From NCBI GenBank assembly GCA_004561775.1, contig SFUD01000026.1:1-8154 (forward strand): a stretch of 8,154 nt of DNA, in the 5' to 3' direction. The notes beneath the pieces were generated by a model, which searched no databases, was not told the origin of the DNA, and was given only the letters and a program-made list of their open reading frames with translations. A program made the position numbers and the translations under genes. Below, in pieces: positions 1 to 8,154 of this stretch (its first letter is position 1; each line of letters opens with the position of its first letter). Origin of the DNA: a bacterium (GTDB taxonomy: Bacteria; Bacteroidota; Bacteroidia; Bacteroidales; UBA932).

Positions 1-3677
<3,677 letters not shown>

Positions 3678-3692
3678 CATAACAAGAAGCAG

Positions 3693-5669
3693 ATGCCAAT
3701 GTCAGAAAAGAAGAGCATAAGAGAAAAGAGCATAAGGGAGCTAACAAAGGCCGCGCTCTGCACAGCAGCCGTTGCGCTTGGAATAGCGCTCTATGTAGTG
3801 GAGGTCTCCTCCTGCGCCAACACCAAGGGCAGTCCTACCGGAGGGCCAAAAGATACCATACCCCCTGTAGTGCTCAGCGTAATACCAGAGCTTAACACCA
3901 CCTCTTTCCCAAGGGAGAAGCAGGATATAAGAATATTCTTCAACGAGTTTGTACAACTTAAAGACGCAAACAAAAACATACTCCTCTCCCCGCCCCTCTC
4001 AAAAAAAATCAAGACCAAGATAAAGGGCAAGAGCATAGTAGTGGAATTTCCCCTTCCGCTGGACTCTGCGCGCACCTACACCATCTACTTTGGCAGCGCC
4101 ATAGCAGACAACAATGAGGGCAACCCTCTGCTGGGCTACACCTACGCCTTCTCCACCGGCAGCGCCATAGACTCAATGCTTGTAAGCGGGCGCGTTGTAG
4201 AGAACGAGACACTTAAGAGCGTAAAAGAGATAGCCGTGGCCGCCTACCTTGTAGAGACAGACTCCTGTGTTATAAATACTCTTCCCGATGCCATAACAAA
4301 GACAGACGAATACGGCTACTTCTGCCTGCAGAACCTTAAACCGCAGAAGTACGCCCTCTTTGCCTTCAGCGACGAGAACGGCAACTGCAAATACGACCAG
4401 GGAGTGGAGAAGATAGCCTTTATGGACACAATGATAACCCCGCAAGTTGTAATGCGTCCGGGGCTTCCGCAGACCACCATCTACCTGCCAAAAGATACCA
4501 CAGAACTCCTCTCCAGACCAATAGAATACCAGCTCTACCTCTTTAAGGAGAGGGCTGCCAAGCAATACATAACCAACAAGGGAAGACCAACCAGAAGAGG
4601 CGCCTTTGTAAAATTCAACTCCACAGAGACAGAACTCCTCTCCCTTAAGGTGGAGGAGGTTGAGCCGGAGCAGATAATGAAGCAGTTTAACTCAGACAGG
4701 GACTCCCTAACCTTCTGGATAGTTGGCGGCAGCGTTCCTAAGGATACTATAAATGTAGAGGTTGAGTATATGAAGCCGGACTCCCTTGGCAATATGGCGC
4801 CATTTACAGAGAAGCTCAAACTTGTTGCTCCAAGAGACAAATCCAAAAACAGAAATGGCGGCAACAGCACAGAAGAGCAGAATCTGAACAACCTTAACTC
4901 CAACTACCTTAGCGGCATAGACGACAGAATGAACAACCGTCTCACCCAAGAGGAGAGGCGCCGCAGAGAAGAGGAGAAGAAGCGCGAAGAGGCAGAGAAG
5001 AGAGAGAAGAGTATAAGACCGGACCTTCTTAAGATGACCTTTGAGGCCAAGCCGGAAAAGATAGAGGAGACGGGCTACATCTTCACCTTCCCGGAGCCGC
5101 TTGCAAAGGCAAACTTTGACACCCTGCAGATGGTCTTCTACAACCAGCGCAAACAGAAGGGAGAGATGAAATTGCTCCACAGGCAAGACAGCACCAACTT
5201 CCTCTGCTACTATGTATGGCCGGAGGAGCCATTCAAGGTTGGATACGAATACAACCTCTACGTTCCAACAGCCGCCTTCAGAGACATAAACAACTTTACC
5301 AACGACTCACTCACAAATCAGATTTTCCTCCCTACAGACGACAATCTGAGCACCATAACGGTAGATGTTAAGGGAGCGGATACAAGATACATAATAGAAC
5401 TTGTAAACGACAAGTGCACAGTGGTTTACGGCAAATTTACACTAGACAGGGACGGCAAACATACCTTCAAATACCTAAAAGAGGGCGATTATGCCATAAG
5501 AATAACACAAGACCGCAACCGCAACGGCAAACTGGATAGCGGAACCCTCATACCGCGCCGCCAGCCGGAGGCAGTCCGCTTCTTCAAGCTGCCGAACGGC
5601 AAAGAGACAATAAAACTGCTGGAACGAACAGACATAGAACAGACCATTAACCTCCCAACCCTCTTCTAG
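3693..5669 (+). CDS. Ig-like (Big_5) domain lipoprotein, Bacteroidetes type
   Basis: A predicted 658-residue envelope lipoprotein of unknown function. The N-terminus has a charged segment, a hydrophobic stretch (about 20-36) and a lipobox ending VSSC, with Cys41 as the likely lipidated residue. It is followed by CANTKGSPTGGPKDTIPP, the hallmark start of this Bacteroidetes family. A Big_5 Ig-like domain follows (about 55-155, with FNEFVQL and TYTIYFGSAIADNNEGN). Two loops match D-x-N-x-N-G-x-x-D or a close variant: DENGNCKYD (227-235) and DRNRNGKLD (607-615), the second followed by the RRQPE segment usual at the end of these proteins. An Asn-rich stretch and a highly charged Glu/Arg/Lys segment (420-439) separate the two halves. 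There is no acidic run right after Cys41, so I see no surface-export signal; a periplasm-facing location is an inference. ATG at 3693 or 3699 could be the start; an A-rich stretch (aacaagaa, 3681-3688) precedes it. The gap to the synthetase gene is 15 bases. Confidence 0.85.
   Translation: MPMSEKKSIREKSIRELTKAALCTAAVALGIALYVVEVSSCANTKGSPTGGPKDTIPPVVLSVIPELNTTSFPREKQDIRIFFNEFVQLKDANKNILLSPPLSKKIKTKIKGKSIVVEFPLPLDSARTYTIYFGSAIADNNEGNPLLGYTYAFSTGSAIDSMLVSGRVVENETLKSVKEIAVAAYLVETDSCVINTLPDAITKTDEYGYFCLQNLKPQKYALFAFSDENGNCKYDQGVEKIAFMDTMITPQVVMRPGLPQTTIYLPKDTTELLSRPIEYQLYLFKERAAKQYITNKGRPTRRGAFVKFNSTETELLSLKVEEVEPEQIMKQFNSDRDSLTFWIVGGSVPKDTINVEVEYMKPDSLGNMAPFTEKLKLVAPRDKSKNRNGGNSTEEQNLNNLNSNYLSGIDDRMNNRLTQEERRRREEEKKREEAEKREKSIRPDLLKMTFEAKPEKIEETGYIFTFPEPLAKANFDTLQMVFYNQRKQKGEMKLLHRQDSTNFLCYYVWPEEPFKVGYEYNLYVPTAAFRDINNFTNDSLTNQIFLPTDDNLSTITVDVKGADTRYIIELVNDKCTVVYGKFTLDRDGKHTFKYLKEGDYAIRITQDRNRNGKLDSGTLIPRRQPEAVRFFKLPNGKETIKLLERTDIEQTINLPTLF
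3711..3740 (+). repeat. 15-bp tandem duplication in the lipoprotein signal region
   Basis: Two adjacent 15-base units, aagagcataagagaa (3711-3725) and aagagcataagggag (3726-3740), differ at two positions. Both encode Lys-Ser-Ile-Arg-Glu, so the duplication lengthens the charged n-region of the lipoprotein signal peptide by five residues without changing the frame. Seen directly. Confidence 0.9.
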
Positions 5670-5740
5670 CACCCCTACGCAAGAGCCCGCAAGCCCGCAA
5701 GAGCCCGCAAGCCCGCCGGCAAACAGCGCAACAAGAAAAA
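5670..5740. other. 71-base gap between lipoprotein and barrel-protein genes
   Basis: This is the longest gap between genes in the window. More than half of it is the 18-base tandem repeat described separately. The rest is C-rich at the left and A-rich at the right (aacaagaa at 5730-5737 followed by an A run), the latter resembling the A-rich translation starts of Bacteroidetes. I see no hairpin followed by a T run, and no match to the Bacteroidetes promoter pattern (TTTG, then TAnnTTTG). Confidence 0.6.
5679..5714. repeat. Perfect 18-bp tandem repeat, two copies, intergenic
   Basis: The unit gcaagagcccgcaagccc occurs exactly twice in a row (5679-5696 and 5697-5714). Each unit itself contains a partial internal repetition (gcaag..cccgcaag.ccc). 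The inner 10-mer gcccgcaagc (5685-5694, 5703-5712) reappears at 6001-6010 within the next gene's linker. The frame leading into the downstream start is open through the repeat but has no ATG there. Seen directly; function unknown. Confidence 0.92.
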
Positions 5741-6661
5741 ATGAAAAAGATGAAATACATAAAAGAGCACATAATCACCGCCTCAGCCCGCACTGCCACA
5801 GCAGCCCACACAGCCGCAGCAGCACTCCGCACAACTGCAGCACTCCGCGCCGCCGCACTGCTGGCAGCCCTGCTTATCAGTGCCGGCAGCCTCACAGCAC
5901 AGCAGCCAGCAGAGCAGCATCAGCCCGCAGAGCAGCAGCCTCCACATCAGCAGGAACAACCTGCACAGCCGCAATCTACACTGCAGCAGCCAGCAGAGCA
6001 GCCCGCAAGCGTGGAGCTTCCTCCGCTGGAGGGCAAACCCGCAGCAAAGCGCCTGTCGGGACACCTTATAGGAGTAAAATACGGCTTTGCAAATTGCAAC
6101 CTCTCCTTTGACAAAAAGATAAACCAAAAGGGCATAACCTCCGGCAAAGAGATAGGCATCTTCTACACCTACTACCACTCCCTTTGGAACACAATGCCAT
6201 ACTTTGGCCTCTCCGTAGGAGTGCAGATGGCAGAGAGCGGCTTCAAGCTTGTAAACGACGGCTATTTCCCTCCCGAAGACCAACCGCAGGATAATCTTCC
6301 CGAAGAGGAGTACAGATACCGCATTATTCAAATACCTGTAATCTCTCAATTCCGCGTAGAGTTTTGGAGAATGAGAGCAATGCTCAACCTTGGATGCTAC
6401 GGCTCCTACAAAATCTCCGCAGTAAAAGAGGGACAATATAGCCAAAACGTAAACAAACCTGAAGTTGGCGTAATTGGAGGTGGCGGACTTGCCTTTATCT
6501 TCCACCCCTTTGAGCTGCACCTGGAGGCAAACTACCACTATGCCTTCTCGCTCTACTTTAAACCCGACACCTTCTCCGAGCGTGTCTGGTACCTTGGCCA
6601 CAACAGCCGACTGGTCTTTAACGTAGGCCTCTTCTTCAGTTTGGATAAAAAGAAGAAATAA
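5741..6661 (+). CDS. Outer-membrane beta-barrel protein (PorT/OMP_b-brl_2-like) with repeat-rich N-terminus
   Basis: A predicted 306-residue outer-membrane barrel protein; its substrate or partner is unknown. The N-terminus is basic (MKKMKYIKEH), then an Ala/Thr/Arg stretch (about 14-38), a hydrophobic core (LLAALLISAGSLTA) and likely cleavage after Ala53. The signal region is therefore about twice the usual length. Residues 54-90 form a Gln/Pro/Glu/Ala linker with QPAEQ at 55-59, 61-65 and 83-87. From about residue 105 the protein has the alternating strands of the family: GHLIGVKYGFANCNLSF near the start, the RIIQIPVISQFRV and MLNLGCYGSYK segment, GGGLAFIFHPFELHLEANYHYAFSL, and a last strand LVFNVGLFFSL followed by a Lys tail. 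ATG at 5741 or 5750 may be used; the A-rich sequence just before 5741 favours it. The stop touches the ispG start. Family call comes from sequence pattern only. The name porT is not claimed. Confidence 0.8.
   Translation: MKKMKYIKEHIITASARTATAAHTAAAALRTTAALRAAALLAALLISAGSLTAQQPAEQHQPAEQQPPHQQEQPAQPQSTLQQPAEQPASVELPPLEGKPAAKRLSGHLIGVKYGFANCNLSFDKKINQKGITSGKEIGIFYTYYHSLWNTMPYFGLSVGVQMAESGFKLVNDGYFPPEDQPQDNLPEEEYRYRIIQIPVISQFRVEFWRMRAMLNLGCYGSYKISAVKEGQYSQNVNKPEVGVIGGGGLAFIFHPFELHLEANYHYAFSLYFKPDTFSERVWYLGHNSRLVFNVGLFFSLDKKKK
5819..5848 (+). repeat. Direct repeat in the signal-peptide coding region
   Basis: gcagcactccgc occurs at 5819-5830 and again at 5837-5848, a period of 18 bases (six codons). 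It builds the repeated Ala-Ala-Leu-Arg part of the extended signal region of the barrel protein. It lies in a longer gca/gcc/cac-rich stretch from about 5780 to 5870. Confidence 0.85.
5900..6002 (+). repeat. Gln/Pro linker repeats, exact 19-mer in two copies
   Basis: An exact 19-base sequence, cagcagccagcagagcagc, is present at 5900-5918 and 5984-6002, 84 bases (28 codons) apart and in the same frame. Between them are further diverged cagcag/cccgcagagcag units. Together they encode the Gln-Pro-Ala-Glu-Gln repeats between the predicted signal cleavage site and the barrel. Confidence 0.88.
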
Positions 6662-8154
6662 ATGATGAAAAACAACAATACTTCTTGCAGCAGCACTGCC
6701 AACAGCAGCACTGCTAGCAACACCCAAAACTGCTGCACCACCACAACCTGCAGCACTGCCACAACCTGCAACAGCAGCTCTGCAATTGATGTGCACGGAC
6801 TAATAATTGGAGGGGGCGCACCTCTTGTGGTGCAGACAATGTGCAACACCCACACTCAAGATGTGGAAGCCTCTGTAGCGCAATGCCTCCAGCTGGCAGC
6901 TGCCGGCGCGCAGATGATAAGGCTCACCACCCAGGGGCTAAAGGAGGTTGAGGCATTAAAAGAGATAAAGAGAAGATTGCGCAACGCAGGCTGTACCGTG
7001 CCGCTTGTAGCAGATGTGCACTTTACATCAGATGTGGCAATAGCGGCCGCGGCAGTTGCAGAGAAGGTGCGGATAAACCCCGGAAACTTTGCAAAAGAGC
7101 ATCGGGAAGCAAAAGAGCAATTCAAAAAATTCCTTCAGGTCTGCAAAGAGCACAAGACTGCCGTGCGCATAGGGCTCAACCACGGCTCGCTTGGAGAGCG
7201 CATAACAAATCTCTACGGCAACACGCCGCTTGGAATGAAGGAGGCTGCAATGGAATGGGTAGAGATGGCGCTGGCAGAAGATTTCCACAACTTTGCAGTA
7301 TCGCTAAAAGCCAGCAACACAGTGGTTATGGTAGAGGCATACAGGCTTCTTAAGAGAGAGATGCAGAGTCGCAAGCTCTCCTTCCCTCTTCACCTTGGAG
7401 TAACAGAGGCCGGCAATGGCGACACAGGCAGAATTAAGTCTGCCGTTGGCATAGGCACCCTCCTAGCAGAGGGCATTGGCGACACAATAAGGGTATCCCT
7501 CACAGAAAACCCTGTAAACGAGATAATTACAGGCAACATAATAAAGGAGTGGTATAAGCCCCAGGAGAACCTTGTAAGCCAGGCATACCTGCATAAAGTG
7601 CAGATAGATACACAATTGCGTCACGGCGTAACTGTGCCCCTCCTCTCCTACCGCGTAAAGAACAGGGAGGAGTTTCTAATAAAGGCCTCCTGCGACTTTG
7701 GTCCATACCTGCTAGACAAGAAGATAGATGACTTCCAGCTCACCTGCAATTTTATTGCTCCCGATGGTGCTACTGCTCCCGATGGTGCTGCTCCCGATGC
7801 TGCTACTGCTGCTACTGGTGTTATTGGCACTGCTGGCAATCTTTATGGCACCGCTGGCAATCTTTATGGCACCGCTGGCAATGAAAGAGAGCTCTCCATG
7901 GCAGAAATAGATGAATTTAAGGATAATCTGCTGCAGGCAACCAGAAGAAGATTCACCAAGCCCGAATATATTGCCTGCCCCGGCTGCGGACGAACCTTGT
8001 ACAATCTGGAGGAGACGCTGAATAGAGTCAAGGCCAGAACTACCCACCTTAAGGGAGTAAAGATAGCAGTAATGGGTTGCATTGTAAATGGCCCCGGCGA
8101 GATGGCCGACGCAGACTTCGGTTATGTTGGAGAGGGCGCCGGCAAGGTCTCAAT
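6662..8154 (+). CDS. ispG: 4-hydroxy-3-methylbut-2-enyl diphosphate synthase IspG (GcpE), 5' part, atypical central region
   Basis: IspG is the Fe-S enzyme that converts MEcPP to HMBPP in the MEP isoprenoid pathway. The frame is open from ATG 6662 (or 6665) to the window end: 497 codons, with perhaps 35-60 residues missing. The TIM-barrel domain (about 42-295) has RLTTQG, VADVHF (116-121), RINPGN (137-142), GVTEAG (246-251) and GDTIRVSL (273-280). The Fe-S domain has CPGCGRT with C439 and C442, and MGCIVNGPGE with C473 and E480, the expected three Cys and one Glu cluster ligands. Between them, about 300-365 resembles only the end of the extra A* domain of Bacteroidetes/plant IspG (VPLLSY, then EEFLIKASCDFGPYLLD at 336-352), and 366-407 is a repeat-built linker. 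Residues 4-41 are a Thr/Ser/Asn/Cys-rich leader with five Cys. An early motif reads VVQTMCNTHTQD, where VQSMTNT.T.D is usual. The start abuts the previous stop with an A-rich run before it, which favours translation of the leader; a later GTG at 6791 is the alternative. Confidence 0.95.
   Translation, partial: MMKNNNTSCSSTANSSTASNTQNCCTTTTCSTATTCNSSSAIDVHGLIIGGGAPLVVQTMCNTHTQDVEASVAQCLQLAAAGAQMIRLTTQGLKEVEALKEIKRRLRNAGCTVPLVADVHFTSDVAIAAAAVAEKVRINPGNFAKEHREAKEQFKKFLQVCKEHKTAVRIGLNHGSLGERITNLYGNTPLGMKEAAMEWVEMALAEDFHNFAVSLKASNTVVMVEAYRLLKREMQSRKLSFPLHLGVTEAGNGDTGRIKSAVGIGTLLAEGIGDTIRVSLTENPVNEIITGNIIKEWYKPQENLVSQAYLHKVQIDTQLRHGVTVPLLSYRVKNREEFLIKASCDFGPYLLDKKIDDFQLTCNFIAPDGATAPDGAAPDAATAATGVIGTAGNLYGTAGNLYGTAGNERELSMAEIDEFKDNLLQATRRRFTKPEYIACPGCGRTLYNLEETLNRVKARTTHLKGVKIAVMGCIVNGPGEMADADFGYVGEGAGKVS
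6688..6714 (+). repeat. 12-bp direct repeat, 15-base period, in the IspG leader
   Basis: cagcagcactgc occurs at 6688-6699 and 6703-6714, a period of 15 bases (five codons), giving Ser-Ser-Thr-Ala twice. It belongs to a low-complexity, A/C/G-rich stretch covering the first ~40 codons of ispG. Confidence 0.85.
6741..6770 (+). repeat. 12-bp direct repeat, 18-base period, in the IspG leader
   Basis: ccacaacctgca occurs at 6741-6752 and 6759-6770, a period of 18 bases (six codons), encoding repeated Thr-Thr-Cys. The sequence between the copies (gcactg) resembles the neighbouring 12-base repeat, so the leader looks assembled from a few short units. Confidence 0.85.
7757..7819 (+). repeat. Ala-Pro-Asp-Gly-Ala repeat inside IspG
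   Basis: The 15-base unit gctcccgatggtgct occurs at 7757-7771 and 7775-7789, with a variant gctcccgatgctgct at 7790-7804, then gct/act codons to about 7816. It encodes A-P-D-G-A-type repeats (residues 366-386). Every Ala codon here is GCT, although GCA, GCC and GCG dominate elsewhere in the window. Confidence 0.9.
7826..7882 (+). repeat. 21-bp tandem repeat (Gly-Thr-Ala-Gly-Asn-Leu-Tyr) inside IspG, 2.7 copies
   Basis: Units at 7826-7846 and 7847-7867 differ by one base (act/acc), and a third partial copy runs 7868-7882. Each unit encodes Gly-Thr-Ala-Gly-Asn-Leu-Tyr (residues 389-407). The near identity of the copies at the DNA level suggests recent duplication. The frame is kept, and the Fe-S domain resumes about 30 residues later. 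Confidence 0.93.

Noticed and set aside
5670..5740. Terminator or promoter in the gap before the barrel-protein gene
   Set aside because: There is no stem-loop with a T run, and no match to the Bacteroidetes -33/-7 promoter pattern.
5679..6770. Repeats as a possible CRISPR array
   Set aside because: Units are 12-19 bases, mostly tandem or inside coding sequence, with no regular spacers, no palindromic repeat and no cas gene.
5783..6796. Long open frame (337 codons) on the minus strand opposite the barrel-protein gene
   Set aside because: It is the antisense of a well-supported gene. Its length comes from repeat-rich, stop-poor sequence, and the product is Cys/Leu/Val-rich without a recognisable domain.
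7757..7882. Frameshift or pseudogenisation of ispG at the repeats
   Set aside because: The frame stays open through the repeats and the cluster motifs CPGCGRT and MGCIVNGPGE follow in the same frame, so the gene appears intact as far as the window shows.
7728..7910. 60-residue, very hydrophobic Leu/Met/Ala-rich frame in another plus frame across the IspG repeats
   Set aside because: It resembles a membrane peptide only because gct/ctg repeats read as Leu in that frame. It lies inside ispG, whose Fe-S domain continues in the original frame.

Overview
The window looks like a chromosomal segment of a member of the Bacteroidota, most likely Bacteroidales. The evidence is: an IspG that carries a remnant of the extra central domain known from Bacteroidetes and plant enzymes; a lipoprotein of the Bacteroidetes Ig-like (Big_5) type, with the motif SPTGGPKDTIPP just after the lipobox; an outer-membrane beta-barrel protein of the PorT/OMP_b-brl_2 type; and no Shine-Dalgarno sequences but A-rich stretches before several starts. 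Codon use strongly favours ATA for Ile and AGA/AGG for Arg. I cannot name a genus from sequence alone.

Five genes lie on the plus strand, tightly packed. Both outer genes are cut by the window edges. 1-1329 is the 3' two thirds of ligA (NAD-dependent DNA ligase). 1326-3677 is a complete bifunctional (p)ppGpp synthetase/hydrolase that overlaps ligA by ATGA. 3693-5669 is a large Ig-like domain lipoprotein. 5741-6661 is a small outer-membrane beta-barrel protein with a repeat-expanded N-terminus. 6662-8154 is the 5' part of ispG (MEP isoprenoid pathway), which starts directly after the previous stop codon. There is no gene-free stretch above 300 bases; the longest gap is 71 bases (5670-5740). 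I see no RNA genes, insertion sequences, CRISPR arrays, or convincing promoters or terminators. One polycistronic unit is plausible but unproven.

The products do not form one pathway. They combine DNA joining, stringent-response alarmone turnover, envelope proteins and isoprenoid synthesis, as is common in housekeeping clusters.

The unusual part is the right half. From about 5679 onwards short tandem and dispersed repeats occur in the 5670-5740 gap, in the signal peptide and linker of the barrel protein, at the very N-terminus of IspG, and inside IspG just before its Fe-S domain. The coding repeats shown here have periods that are multiples of three and keep the frame. The IspG central (A*) domain appears collapsed to a short remnant followed by a repeat-built linker. 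These are the observations most worth following up; I see no convincing novel defence or mobile system.
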